A DNA stretch of 43,760 bases from JBALVT01 sp045110675 (lineage in GTDB: Bacteria; Pseudomonadota; Gammaproteobacteria; Pseudomonadales; Halieaceae). The notes beneath the pieces are model-generated. The model saw only the letters and a program-made list of their open reading frames with translations. It made no database searches and had not been told where the DNA came from. Each line of letters begins with the position of its first letter. Position 1 is the stretch's first letter. The DNA lies in contig JBGCGJ010000035.1 in assembly GCA_045110675.1 (NCBI GenBank), positions 1 to 43,760 of the forward strand, given 5' to 3'. Shown here one piece after another: positions 34,047 to 42,731 of the stretch. A program made the position numbers and the translations under genes.

Positions 34047-34075
34047 TTGACAATCATTCTCATTAAGATTACTGT
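34047..34075 (+). promoter_or_regulatory. bfd promoter with overlapping Fur box
   Basis: A perfect -35 TTGACA (34047-34052) is followed after 17 bases by TACTGT (weak -10). The 7-1-7 sequence TGACAAT-C-ATTCTCA at 34048-34062 matches the Fur consensus TGATAAT-n-ATTATCA in 12 of 14 positions and covers the -35, the geometry expected for iron-dependent repression. Confidence 0.7.
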
Positions 34076-34120
34076 ATCAATCCTAGGCAACTCGACAACT
34101 TCAGTGAGACGAGAAATCGA

Positions 34121-34324
34121 ATGTACGTCTGCATTTGCAAAGGTATAACTGACACCCAAATCCGCGCAGCGGTAGAAGACGGCGCCAGCTCCATGCGCGA
34201 GGTAAGAAAAACCCTCGGAGTTGCAAGCCAGTGCGGCAAGTGCGGTGTTCTAACCCGTGAGATTGTTCGCGAATCACTCAATGAACTGGCCGACAACGAG
34301 CAACTCTTCTACGCGGTCAGCTAA
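34121..34324 (+). CDS. bfd: Bacterioferritin-associated ferredoxin
   Basis: The 67-residue protein has the four cysteine ligands of a BFD-type [2Fe-2S] cluster: CIC near the start (C4, C6) and CGKC (C38, C41). Bfd docks on bacterioferritin and passes electrons to release stored iron. It is followed 200 bases later by bfr, its expected partner, and preceded by a Fur box. ATG 34121 is supported by a GAGACGAGA-type ribosome-binding region. Length is typical. Confidence 0.94.
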   Translation: MYVCICKGITDTQIRAAVEDGASSMREVRKTLGVASQCGKCGVLTREIVRESLNELADNEQLFYAVS

Positions 34325-34415
34325 CACCCCTCCCTCTGACACCTCGCAACTTCCTACTCCTTACAAATCACAACACGTTACCTGCGGTGCTGTGCGCAGC
34401 CCGGCGTAAACGCGT

Positions 34416-34445
34416 TGATAACTATTTCGATTATCATTAGAAATA
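34416..34445 (+). promoter_or_regulatory. Fur-box-like tract upstream of bfr
   Basis: The tract TGATAACTATTTCGATTATC, continuing into ATTAGAA, contains two imperfect 7-1-7 Fur motifs: TGATAAC-T-ATTTCGA and CGATTAT-C-ATTAGAA, each about 10 of 14 matches. A TTGACA at 34469-34474 lies downstream as a possible -35. It is weaker than the bfd site, so bfr control by Fur is only suggested. Confidence 0.4.
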
Positions 34446-34526
34446 ACCAATAAAATCAATACCTTACGTTGACATGGGGTCATTAGGAGAGCATCATGCT
34501 CTTTTTCCCTGCAATAGAGGTTTATC

Positions 34527-35009
34527 ATGAAAGGCGACCCAAAAGTCATAGCCCATTTAAACAAAGTACTCGGCAACGAAATGGTTGCGATCAACCAGTA
34601 CTTTCTGCACGCTCGCATGTATAAAGATTGGGGGCTCCAGGAGCTGGGAGACCACGAGTACCACGAATCCATCGACGAGATGAAACATGCGGACAAACTC
34701 ATTGAACGCATCCTGTTTCTGGAAGGACTGCCGAATTTGCAGGACCTGGGCAAGCTGCTCATTGGTGAGAATACGCAGGAAATGCTTGCCAGCGACCTTA
34801 AACTTGAGCATTTGGCCCACGCAGATTTAAAAGAAGCCGTTAGCTACTGTGAATCCAATGGTGACTACGTCTCCAGAGATTTATTCGTTGAGATCATGGA
34901 AGCGGAGGAAGAGCACATCGACTGGCTGGAGACCCAACTGGGGTTGATAGAAAAGGTAGGCTTGCAAAATTATCTGCAAACGGCAATGAACACCGTCAAG
35001 CCAGCCTGA
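34527..35009 (+). CDS. bfr: Bacterioferritin
   Basis: The 160-residue subunit forms a 24-mer shell that oxidises and stores iron. All ferroxidase ligands are present: E18, E51, H54, E94, E127, H130. The haem-ligating methionine M52 is also kept, which identifies a true bacterioferritin and not a plain ferritin. ATG 34527 follows AGAGG by six bases. It is next to bfd and followed by a shared terminator with grxD. Confidence 0.96.
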   Translation: MKGDPKVIAHLNKVLGNEMVAINQYFLHARMYKDWGLQELGDHEYHESIDEMKHADKLIERILFLEGLPNLQDLGKLLIGENTQEMLASDLKLEHLAHADLKEAVSYCESNGDYVSRDLFVEIMEAEEEHIDWLETQLGLIEKVGLQNYLQTAMNTVKPA

Positions 35010-35073
35010 AGACTCACGCCAACACTCGATCCATCACTGCAGAGTCTGCTGAGTACGGAAAGACAGAAAGCAA

Positions 35074-35098
35074 AAAGGCGGGCCATTGGCCCGCCTTT
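35074..35098. terminator. Bidirectional terminator between bfr and grxD
   Basis: AAAGGCGGGCC (35074-35084) and GGCCCGCCTTT (35088-35098) form a perfect 11-bp stem with an ATT loop. On the minus strand the hairpin runs into TTTTTG, a good U-tract for grxD; on the plus strand the tail TTTATTA is shorter but serviceable for bfr. Confidence 0.88.
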
Positions 35099-35119
35099 AT
35101 TACATTAACTTGCTAGGCT

Positions 35120-35455
35120 CTACTGAGACTCGGCCACTGATTCCGGAGCGGCTCCTTTTATTAACTCCTGCAGCTCCCCGGTTTCGAACATTTCAGTGAC
35201 AATATCACAACCGCCTATCAGTTCACCTTTGATCCATAACTGAGGAAAAGTTGGCCAGTTCGCGTATTTGGGTAAATGTTCTCTAATCTCTGGATTCGAT
35301 AATATATCAACATAGGCAAAGCGCTCACCGCAAGACATCAAGGCCTGCGTCGTCCGGGCAGAGAACCCGCACTGAGGTTGATTCGGAGAGCCCTTCATAT
35401 AAAGCAATATATCGTTGTTTTCAATCTGATCTTTAATTGTTTCAATAACGTCCAT
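35120..35455 (-). CDS. grxD: Monothiol glutaredoxin (Grx4 type)
   Basis: From ATG 35455 (TAGGA upstream) the protein is 111 residues. It has the CGFS active site (C29) and the KGSPNQPQCGFSARTTQAL context of Grx4, plus the glutathione-binding segment WPTFPQLWIKGELIGGCDI. Such proteins bind [2Fe-2S] clusters with glutathione and deliver or sense iron-sulfur clusters, often with BolA. The longer open frame to 35503 lacks family similarity. Its neighbours bfr and bfd give an iron-homeostasis context. Confidence 0.95.
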   Translation of the reverse strand: MDVIETIKDQIENNDILLYMKGSPNQPQCGFSARTTQALMSCGERFAYVDILSNPEIREHLPKYANWPTFPQLWIKGELIGGCDIVTEMFETGELQELIKGAAPESVAESQ

Positions 35456-35652
35456 TTCCAATCCTACCTGATGTTGTCTAAATCGCCACATCCTCGGGGG
35501 CATGGCTCGTCATAAGACCGCTATTCTACGCCTATTGCATGCAAATATCCCACTTCAGCCTCACCCATTTGCCAAGCATAGTCGACAGGAGATATAGTTC
35601 GCCTGTGAGGCAGCAACCGCTGCCTTTTTGCGTTTTTGGGAGGACAGGTCCA

Positions 35653-36837
35653 ATGCCTGCACTGATGGAAACTTACGCCAGACAAGACATCGCATTCAGC
35701 CATGGCGAAGGCGCATACCTGTTCGACACCCAGGGTAGTCGATACCTGGATGGCATAGCCGGCATAGGTGTCAATGCTCTGGGTCACGCCCACCCTCGTG
35801 TGTTAGCGGCTATCAATACGCAGGCTTCTCAGTTGATTCATACATCGAATCTCTATCGAATTGAAGCGCAGGAACAGCTGGCAACAACACTCACAGAATT
35901 GACAGGGATGGACGCTTGTTTTTTTGGCAATTCCGGCGCCGAAGCCAATGAGGCGGCGATAAAACTGGCGCGGCTCTACGGTCACCAAAGGAACATCAGC
36001 AAACCGGCGATTGTGGTCCTCGAGGGAGCATTTCACGGCCGCACGCTAGCGACTCTGACCGCAACCGGCAACCGAAAAATCCAGGCGGGTTTCGAACCGC
36101 TAGTCGCAGGTTTCACCCGAGCTCCACTAAATGACATAGCTGCACTAAAGCAGATCGCTAGCAACAATGCGGATGTCGTAGCCGTTTTGATTGAACCCAT
36201 CCAAGGAGAAGGCGGGATAAATCCGGCCGATGCCCAGTACCTTTCCGAAGTTAGAGAGCTGTGCGATGCTCAAAACTGGCTGCTAATGTTCGACGAAGTA
36301 CAAACAGGCAATGGTCGCACAGGTACTTATTTCGCCTATCAAGGCCTCGGTATCACACCCGACGTGGTCACGACGGCCAAGGGCCTGGGTAATGGCGTAC
36401 CCATCGGTGCCTGCCTGGCACGCGGCCTTGCAGCGACGGTATTCTCGGCCGGCAATCACGGTTCTACTTATGGCGGCAATCCCCTCGCCTGTGCCACCGC
36501 TCTGGCGGTTGTGAATACAATCATCGAAGATAATTTATTGAGTAATGCCACAGCGATGGGCCAGATTATTCGCGATGAAATTAGCAGCTCTGCAGCGGCA
36601 AGTGACTTTGTCGTAGAAATTCGCGGCAAGGGATTGATGTTAGGAATAGAGCTGGACAGAGAGTGCCCGGAACTGGTCGGCAAAGCGCTACAGCAGGGGC
36701 TTCTGATAAACGTGACCGCTGGTAAAACAATTCGGCTGCTGCCTCCCTTGATTATCAATGCAGAACAAGCCCACTTACTGGGCAGTACTGTGGCCAAGCT
36801 TATCGGCGAATACGCCGAGGCCGAAAAGGGCGCGTAA
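35653..36837 (+). CDS. argD: Acetylornithine aminotransferase
   Basis: This class III PLP enzyme converts N-acetylglutamate semialdehyde to acetylornithine in arginine synthesis and may also act in lysine synthesis. From ATG 35653 (GGGAGGACAGG upstream) it is 394 residues, the normal length; the frame upstream to 35539 is not conserved. The PLP-site segments FDEVQTGNGRTG and TTAKGLGNGVPIGA, holding the Schiff-base Lys, and GSTYGGNPLACA are clear. It precedes argF by 17 bases. Confidence 0.94.
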   Translation: MPALMETYARQDIAFSHGEGAYLFDTQGSRYLDGIAGIGVNALGHAHPRVLAAINTQASQLIHTSNLYRIEAQEQLATTLTELTGMDACFFGNSGAEANEAAIKLARLYGHQRNISKPAIVVLEGAFHGRTLATLTATGNRKIQAGFEPLVAGFTRAPLNDIAALKQIASNNADVVAVLIEPIQGEGGINPADAQYLSEVRELCDAQNWLLMFDEVQTGNGRTGTYFAYQGLGITPDVVTTAKGLGNGVPIGACLARGLAATVFSAGNHGSTYGGNPLACATALAVVNTIIEDNLLSNATAMGQIIRDEISSSAAASDFVVEIRGKGLMLGIELDRECPELVGKALQQGLLINVTAGKTIRLLPPLIINAEQAHLLGSTVAKLIGEYAEAEKGA

Positions 36838-36854
36838 AAAAACAGGATCTCCAC

Positions 36855-37769
36855 ATGGCCACACCGAAACACTTTTTAACACTGCTGGATTTTAGTCCTG
36901 CGGAGCTGCTGGCCTTGATCGCCAGAGCAACACAAATGAAAAACGAGCTTCGCAGCGGACAAGACCAGCGCCAGTTTCCTGGCAAGGTGCTGGGGATGAT
37001 TTTCGCCAAGTCATCCACCAGAACCCGGGTCTCCTTCGAGGCGGGCATGACCCACCTAGGCGGTCACGCCATGTTTTTATCCGACAGAGACACTCAACTG
37101 GGCCGCGGCGAGCCTATTGAAGATAGCGCCAGAGTGATTTCATCGATGGTAGACATCGTAATGATCAGAACTTTTGCACACGACATCGTTGAGCGATTCG
37201 CCGCACACTCCAGCGTGCCGGTGATTAACGCTCTCACAGACGACTACCACCCCTGCCAACTTTTGGCTGACATGCAAACCTGGATAGAACACCGGGGTAG
37301 CATCACCGGAAAAACCGCCTGCTGGGTTGGTGATGGCAACAACATGTGCAACTCCTACATCAACGCAGCGCGACAGTTTGATTTCGAACTCAAGATCAGC
37401 TGTCCACCGGGCTTTGAACCTGACAAGGCATTGTTAGACGCTAACCGAGATCGAGTTTCGGTGATTCACGATCCGAGAACCGCCGCTCAAAACGCCGACC
37501 TTGTGATTACAGATGTCTGGGCCTCGATGGGACAAGAAGAGGAGCAGGATGAGCGAGCCAAACTATTTACGCCCTATATAGTCGATGAATGCCTAATGGC
37601 CTCCACGGCAACCGACGCCTTGTACATGCACTGCCTGCCGGCACATCGTGGCGAAGAAATTAGTGCCGGCCTAATGGATGCGCCAGACTCTGTCATTTGG
37701 GAGGAAGCGGAGAACAGGTTGCACGCGCAAAAAGCGTTGATGGAAGCACTATTGCTCGCGAATAGTTGA
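36855..37769 (+). CDS. argF: Ornithine carbamoyltransferase
   Basis: OTC joins ornithine and carbamoyl phosphate to make citrulline. The 304-residue subunit has the carbamoyl-phosphate loop SSTRTRVSFE, HPCQLLADMQ, the ornithine-binding DVWASMGQEEE and HCLPAHRGEEI. Family length is normal. It directly follows argD and is probably cotranscribed with it. No hairpin terminator is evident after it. Confidence 0.96.
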   Translation: MATPKHFLTLLDFSPAELLALIARATQMKNELRSGQDQRQFPGKVLGMIFAKSSTRTRVSFEAGMTHLGGHAMFLSDRDTQLGRGEPIEDSARVISSMVDIVMIRTFAHDIVERFAAHSSVPVINALTDDYHPCQLLADMQTWIEHRGSITGKTACWVGDGNNMCNSYINAARQFDFELKISCPPGFEPDKALLDANRDRVSVIHDPRTAAQNADLVITDVWASMGQEEEQDERAKLFTPYIVDECLMASTATDALYMHCLPAHRGEEISAGLMDAPDSVIWEEAENRLHAQKALMEALLLANS

Positions 37770-37989
37770 GCCCAGCCCCGCAAATACAAGGGATGCTTCA
37801 GCGCCCTAAAAAAGTGCGACAGGGATGCGAAACCCCACCAAATAACCAAAGTGCATATCTGGTGATTTTCTTATAAAAAAATAGCTAGATCAGCCGAAAA
37901 CACCTCATTTCAGGAGCTATTTGTGCTTCATCCCCGCGCCCACTGGCCTGTGAAGTTAGTGGCCGCAGACAGACCAGCCTATGCACATC

Positions 37990-37998
37990 TTATCCACA
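37990..37998 (+). promoter_or_regulatory. Consensus DnaA box upstream of nrdA
   Basis: TTATCCACA is an exact match to the strict DnaA box. In E. coli DnaA boxes in the nrdAB promoter tie dNTP supply to replication initiation; the position here, 40 bases above the NrdR boxes, suggests the same logic. Confidence 0.65.
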
Positions 37999-38037
37999 AC
38001 ATAAACCCATGCTATTGCTATTGCAATATGCCCTATT

Positions 38038-38053
38038 GCGCATTATCTTGTAC
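38038..38053 (+). promoter_or_regulatory. NrdR box 1
   Basis: GCGCATTATCTTGTAC matches the core of the NrdR consensus acacnATATnTnGTgt (TAT, T, GT conserved). It begins 32 bases before box 2, the three-helical-turn spacing typical of NrdR operator pairs. Confidence 0.55.
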
Positions 38054-38069
38054 CCGAGTCAGCTACCAA

Positions 38070-38085
38070 CCCCCATATATTGGGT
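38070..38085 (+). promoter_or_regulatory. NrdR box 2
   Basis: CCCCCATATATTGGGT matches the NrdR core (ATAT, T, G and GT) and is almost palindromic (CCCATATATTGGG). With box 1 it forms a correctly spaced pair for the ATP/dATP-sensing repressor NrdR. Confidence 0.65.
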
Positions 38086-38284
38086 GTGCCGCTCAAAAAA
38101 CAGCCAAGTTTTGGTGATAATACAGTCGGCCGGCCAAAAGCTGATCATTTATAGGCAGTGCAGTCGAAACAGCAGTTAGAAATACAGAAATTTTTAGCGC
38201 CATTAGTGATCCCAGGATCGGCGTTAAGTTCTGCGGGGCATTACACAGTGACAGACCAGGGGACCACCAACAGCGCGCATTGAG

Positions 38285-38318
38285 CTCGACTCACCACCAT
38301 CGTCGGTGGTTCATCGAG
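38285..38318 (+). other. Hairpin in the nrdA leader
   Basis: CTCGA (38285-38289) and ACCACC (38293-38298) pair with GGTGGT (38305-38310) and TCGAG (38314-38318), giving a 6-bp upper stem, a symmetric 3x3 internal loop and a 5-bp lower stem. There is no U-tract, so it is not an intrinsic terminator. Its role is unknown. Confidence 0.45.
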
Positions 38319-38460
38319 AGATACGCACGTGGGGATCTCCTTTTGAAAACCTAAACACGGTAAGCACGAAACAGGGCTAACAACAGCTCTAGACGCTATG
38401 GCAGCGTTCACTAATTTTAATCACAAAAATAAGGCCTTCAGGCCACACGTCGGAGAAGAC

Positions 38461-41346
38461 ATGCAAACAGAGATCAACCAGCCAGGGTCAACCACTATTG
38501 CCCCAAATAATCCGGAGCCTGCCGCTTCGGTCAGCGCCGAGGTGAGCGCTACCGCGCCGGGGCAAATTCGCCTGATCAAGCGCAATGGCACCGTGGTCCC
38601 CTATGAGAACAGTAAGATTTCTGTAGCTATTACCAAAGCTTTTCTTGCAGTAGAAGGCGGAACAGCGGCAGCATCCAGTCGCATCCATGAAACTGTCGCA
38701 AAATTAACCGACCAAGTAACCGCAACATTTCATAGGCGTATGCCTTCGGGCGGCACTATACATATTGAAGATGTTCAGGATCAGGTAGAGCTTTCCCTGA
38801 TGCGCGCGGGAGAACATAAAATAGCCCGGGACTATGTCATCTACCGAGAAGAACAAGCGCGCAAGCGCGCGGCGAGACAAGCACTTTCTCCCGAGACACA
38901 AGCTGCAGCTGGAAATATTAATGTGGTACAGGCGGATGGCAGCCGAGCACCTCTGGATCTTGAACGCATACATACGATTGTCACAGAGGCCTGCACCAAT
39001 CTGAACGATGTCAGCGAATCCGATATTTTGGACGAGGCGCTAAAGAATTTGTACGACGGCCTGTCAGCAGAAGAATTGAGCACTTCGCTGGTCATCACCG
39101 CCAGAACAATGATTGAGCAGGAACCCAATTACTCTTATGCTGCTGCGCGATTATTGTGCGACAACCTGCGAGCGGAAGCGCTTAACTTTTTGGGCGTGGC
39201 AAACAGTGCCACCCAGGCCGATATGTCGACCTTGTACCCACAGGCACTGGCAGCCTACATCGACAGGGGCATAGAGCTTGAACTGCTCTCTCCACAGTTA
39301 AAGGAATTTGACATAGAGAGAATGGGTAAAGCACTGCTACCAGAGCGAGACCTTCAATTCACCTATCTGGGACTGCAGACCCTCTATGACCGCTACTTCA
39401 TCCACAGTGATGAAGTGCGTTTTGAATTGCCGCAAATCTTTTTCATGCGCGTCGCAATGGGATTGGCAAGTGAAGAAGAAGATAAGAACACACGAGCGAT
39501 TGAATTTTACGAACTGCTTTCCTCCTTTGACTATATGAGCTCTACACCGACCTTATTCAACGCCGGAACTTTGCGCCCTCAACTCTCCTCTTGCTACCTG
39601 ACAACTGTTCCCGATGACTTGCATGGTATCTACGGCGCGATTCGCGACAATGCCATGTTGTCGAAATTTGCCGGCGGACTGGGCAATGACTGGACTCCCG
39701 TTCGCGCTTTGGGTGCTTACATCAAAGGCACCAACGGTAAATCTCAGGGAGTTGTCCCGTTCCTGAAGGTGGTCAACGATACCGCAGTAGCGGTCAACCA
39801 AGGTGGCAAACGCAAAGGGGCAGTCTGCGCTTATCTCGAAACCTGGCACCTGGATATCGAGGAGTTTGTCGAGCTGCGCAAAAATACCGGTGATGATCGA
39901 CGACGAACCCATGATATGAACAGCGCCAATTGGGTTCCCGATTTGTTTATGAAGCGCGTTTTTGACGGTGGAGACTGGACACTGTTTTCGCCCAACGATA
40001 CACCCGACTTGCACGACTTATATGGCAAAGCGTTTGAAACTCGTTATGAAGAATACGAAGCAATGACGCGCAGTGGTGATCTCAAACTATTCAAAACCTT
40101 AAAAGCCGAAAGCCTGTGGCGCAAGATGCTGGGTATGTTGTTTGAAACTGGGCACCCTTGGGTGACTTTCAAAGATCCCTGTAACCTGCGATCACCACAG
40201 CAACATGCTGGCGTCGTACACTCATCCAACCTGTGTACAGAGATCACTCTCAATACCTCTGATGATGAAATCGCGGTGTGCAACCTGGGGTCGGTCAATC
40301 TTCCTCAGCATATCGATGAAAATGGTCTCGACCAGGAAAAGCTGGCTAAGACCGTACGCACAGCTGTACGCATGCTTGATAATGTTATCGACATAAATTA
40401 CTACTCTGTGCCTCAGGCACGCACATCCAACATGCGACACCGCCCGGTTGGACTCGGCCTGATGGGGTTCCAGGATGCGCTGTATAAGCAGCATCTCGCC
40501 TATGGCTCAGAGGAAGCCGTTGAATTCGCTGACCGATCCATGGAAGCTATCAGCTACTACGCCATTCAAGCCTCGAGTGCGTTGGCGGCGGAGCGAGGAA
40601 GCTATGGCAGCTACGAAGGTTCACTTTGGAGCCAGGGTGTCTTCCCCATCGACTCGCTCGACATCCTCATTGAAAACCGTGGAGCCGACTATATCCAGGT
40701 CGACAAGAGCCAAACTCTTGACTGGGATGCACTGCGCAGCACCGTGAAAACCCAGGGAATGCGCAACTCCAATGTAATGGCTATAGCGCCTACCGCTACG
40801 ATTGCGAACATTACCGGCGTTTCGCAATCCATCGAACCCACTTATCAAAACCTCTACGTTAAATCGAACCTCTCGGGCGAATTTACGGTGGTGAACCCCT
40901 ACTTGGTAAAAGACCTGAAAGCACGAGGTCTATGGGATCAGGTTATGGTCAACGATCTCAAGTATTACGATGGCAGCGTACAGGCCGTGGAACGTGTTCC
41001 AGCAGACTTGAAGGCGATATACTCCACCGCCTTCGAAGTAGAGCCACGATGGTTGGTGGACTCTGCAAGCAGACGTCAAAAATGGATAGATCAGGCGCAG
41101 TCTCTCAACCTGTATATCAACAATGCCAATGGCAAGAAACTCGATATCACTTATCGCATGGCTTGGTATAGCGGTCTGAAAACTACTTACTACCTGCGTT
41201 CGCTTGCGGCCACCGGAACGGAAAAATCAACGATCGACACCGGCTCTTTAAACGCAGTTTCCTCGGGGCAGGAACAAGCAGCACAACCTGCGCCTGTACC
41301 CAAAGCTTGCGCTATCGACGAGCCTGATTGTGAAGCTTGCCAGTAA
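38461..41346 (+). CDS. nrdA: Class Ia ribonucleotide reductase, alpha subunit (two ATP-cones)
   Basis: NrdA reduces ribonucleoside diphosphates to deoxy forms. ATG 38461 follows GGAGAAG by a few bases and gives 961 residues; an upstream ATG at 38398 lacks a good site. Residues 36-130 form an ATP-cone (IRLIKRNGTVVPYENSKISV). A second, divergent cone follows at about 153-240, as in Pseudomonas NrdA. Active-site segments are present: LSSCYLTTV, the thiyl-radical Cys in SNLCTEITL, and AVCNLGSVNLP. The C-terminal redox pair is CEAC (C957, C960). nrdB follows after 57 bases. Confidence 0.96.
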   Translation: MQTEINQPGSTTIAPNNPEPAASVSAEVSATAPGQIRLIKRNGTVVPYENSKISVAITKAFLAVEGGTAAASSRIHETVAKLTDQVTATFHRRMPSGGTIHIEDVQDQVELSLMRAGEHKIARDYVIYREEQARKRAARQALSPETQAAAGNINVVQADGSRAPLDLERIHTIVTEACTNLNDVSESDILDEALKNLYDGLSAEELSTSLVITARTMIEQEPNYSYAAARLLCDNLRAEALNFLGVANSATQADMSTLYPQALAAYIDRGIELELLSPQLKEFDIERMGKALLPERDLQFTYLGLQTLYDRYFIHSDEVRFELPQIFFMRVAMGLASEEEDKNTRAIEFYELLSSFDYMSSTPTLFNAGTLRPQLSSCYLTTVPDDLHGIYGAIRDNAMLSKFAGGLGNDWTPVRALGAYIKGTNGKSQGVVPFLKVVNDTAVAVNQGGKRKGAVCAYLETWHLDIEEFVELRKNTGDDRRRTHDMNSANWVPDLFMKRVFDGGDWTLFSPNDTPDLHDLYGKAFETRYEEYEAMTRSGDLKLFKTLKAESLWRKMLGMLFETGHPWVTFKDPCNLRSPQQHAGVVHSSNLCTEITLNTSDDEIAVCNLGSVNLPQHIDENGLDQEKLAKTVRTAVRMLDNVIDINYYSVPQARTSNMRHRPVGLGLMGFQDALYKQHLAYGSEEAVEFADRSMEAISYYAIQASSALAAERGSYGSYEGSLWSQGVFPIDSLDILIENRGADYIQVDKSQTLDWDALRSTVKTQGMRNSNVMAIAPTATIANITGVSQSIEPTYQNLYVKSNLSGEFTVVNPYLVKDLKARGLWDQVMVNDLKYYDGSVQAVERVPADLKAIYSTAFEVEPRWLVDSASRRQKWIDQAQSLNLYINNANGKKLDITYRMAWYSGLKTTYYLRSLAATGTEKSTIDTGSLNAVSSGQEQAAQPAPVPKACAIDEPDCEACQ

Positions 41347-41403
41347 CGCGGCAAAGCATTGATACAAGTCGAAAACAACAGAACCATTTAGGGAATAGAT
41401 TAA

Positions 41404-42714
41404 ATGTTGAATTGGGAAGATTATCACAGCGAAGATGGGCCCACAGCCAGTTCACAGGCGAACCAAGGCGCAGAGCCCGCAGTTGCCAAAGCTGCTCTGG
41501 AAACGGTTACCGCGGCTGAAGTAGAGAACGTTGCGACGACAAAGAGCGCTGAGAGCATCGCACCACAGAACGAAACTCCGGCGAAGTCCACGCCACCACT
41601 TGAGACAGGCAATTCCATAGATCCCGTGACGCAAGCGGCAATGGCCCTGGAAAACATGGATTTGACCAAAGGCATCGAAGAGTTGGAAATGGGTGCTGCT
41701 CGAGTCTCTGTAGATGAGAAGGCCATGATCAACTGTAGGGCCGATCTGAATCAGCTGGTGCCTTTTAAATACGAATGGGCCTGGCAAAAATATATTGATG
41801 GCTGCGCCAATCACTGGATGCCGCAAGAAATCAACATGACAGCCGACGTAGCCACCTGGAAAAATCCCGAGGGTCTATCCGATGATGAACGACGTATTGT
41901 TATGCGTAGTCTCGGATATTTCTCCACCGCAGATTCTCTGGTCGCGAATAATTTAGTTCTGGCCATTTACCGGTTAATAACCAATCCAGAGTGCCGCCAG
42001 TATCTCCTGCGCCAGGCCTTTGAAGAAGCCATACATACACATGCCTATCAATACTGCATTGAATCTCTGGGCATGGATGAAGGCGAAGTGTTCAACATGT
42101 ATCGCGAAGTTCCAACCGTTGCTAAAAAGGCGGCTTGGAGCCTAACTCATACTCACGATTTGACGGACCCCACATTCACCACCGGTACCCTGGAAACCGA
42201 CCAAACCCTATTGCGTAATCTTATTGGCTTTTACGCGGTAACCGAGGGCATATTCTTCTACTGTGGCTTTACTCAGATACTGTCTATGGGAAGGCGCAAT
42301 AAAATGACGGGTGTCGCCGAACAATTCCAGTACATATTGCGCGATGAATCCATGCACCTCAACTTTGGTATCGACGTCATCAACCAAATTAAATTGGAAA
42401 ACCCTCAGCTGTGGACAGAACAGTTCAAGCAGGAGTCCATCCAAATGATTCTGGAAGGCACTCAACTGGAAATAGAATACGCCAGAGATACCATGCCTCG
42501 CGGAGTGTTGGGGATGAATGCGGCGATGATGGAAGAGTACTTGCAGTTCATTGCCAATCGACGCTTATCTCAACTGGGTCTGCCAGAGCAGTTTCCCAAT
42601 GCACAAAACCCCTTCCCCTGGATGTCGGAGATTATGGATTTACGCAAGGAGAAAAACTTCTTCGAAACCCGGGTAATCGAATACCAGACGGGCGGTGCCC
42701 TGAGCTGGGAATAA
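41404..42714 (+). CDS. nrdB: Class Ia ribonucleotide reductase, beta subunit
   Basis: NrdB carries the di-iron tyrosyl radical. The 436-residue protein has an N-terminal low-complexity Ala/Glu/Thr/Ser-rich extension (about residues 10-85). In the ferritin-like core, STADS supplies the Asp ligand. EAIHTHAYQY, 31 residues later, supplies Glu, His and the radical tyrosine at the same spacing as E. coli E115, H118 and Y122. TEGIFFYCGF and RDESMHLNFG hold the second Glu/Glu-His set. The C-terminal tail, EYQTGGALSWE, is the NrdA-docking peptide. It is probably cotranscribed with nrdA. Confidence 0.96.
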   Translation: MLNWEDYHSEDGPTASSQANQGAEPAVAKAALETVTAAEVENVATTKSAESIAPQNETPAKSTPPLETGNSIDPVTQAAMALENMDLTKGIEELEMGAARVSVDEKAMINCRADLNQLVPFKYEWAWQKYIDGCANHWMPQEINMTADVATWKNPEGLSDDERRIVMRSLGYFSTADSLVANNLVLAIYRLITNPECRQYLLRQAFEEAIHTHAYQYCIESLGMDEGEVFNMYREVPTVAKKAAWSLTHTHDLTDPTFTTGTLETDQTLLRNLIGFYAVTEGIFFYCGFTQILSMGRRNKMTGVAEQFQYILRDESMHLNFGIDVINQIKLENPQLWTEQFKQESIQMILEGTQLEIEYARDTMPRGVLGMNAAMMEEYLQFIANRRLSQLGLPEQFPNAQNPFPWMSEIMDLRKEKNFFETRVIEYQTGGALSWE

Positions 42715-42731
42715 TAAAAAGAGGTCTGACT

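Larger units (their letters stand above)
37770..38460 (+). other. Long intergenic/leader region upstream of nrdA
   Basis: About 690 bases with no convincing gene. A 64-codon frame at 37923-38117 lacks a ribosome-binding site and protein-like composition. The region contains a DnaA box, two NrdR-type boxes, a GATAAT possible -10 (38116-38121) and a leader hairpin, each listed separately. If transcription starts near 38128, the nrdA mRNA leader would be about 330 nt. Confidence 0.6.

Noticed and set aside
35539..35652. Longer argD start
   Set aside because: The extra 38 residues are unlike any ArgD N-terminus, and ATG 35653 has a GGGAGGACAGG site.
37923..38117. 64-codon open frame upstream of nrdA
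   Set aside because: It lies over the DnaA and NrdR boxes, has no ribosome-binding site, and its Cys/Tyr/His-rich translation has no protein-like pattern.
42411..42731. Upstream extension of the frame that contains the small gene at 42732
   Set aside because: It overlaps the nrdB coding end in another frame; the only supported start with a ribosome-binding site is ATG 42732.
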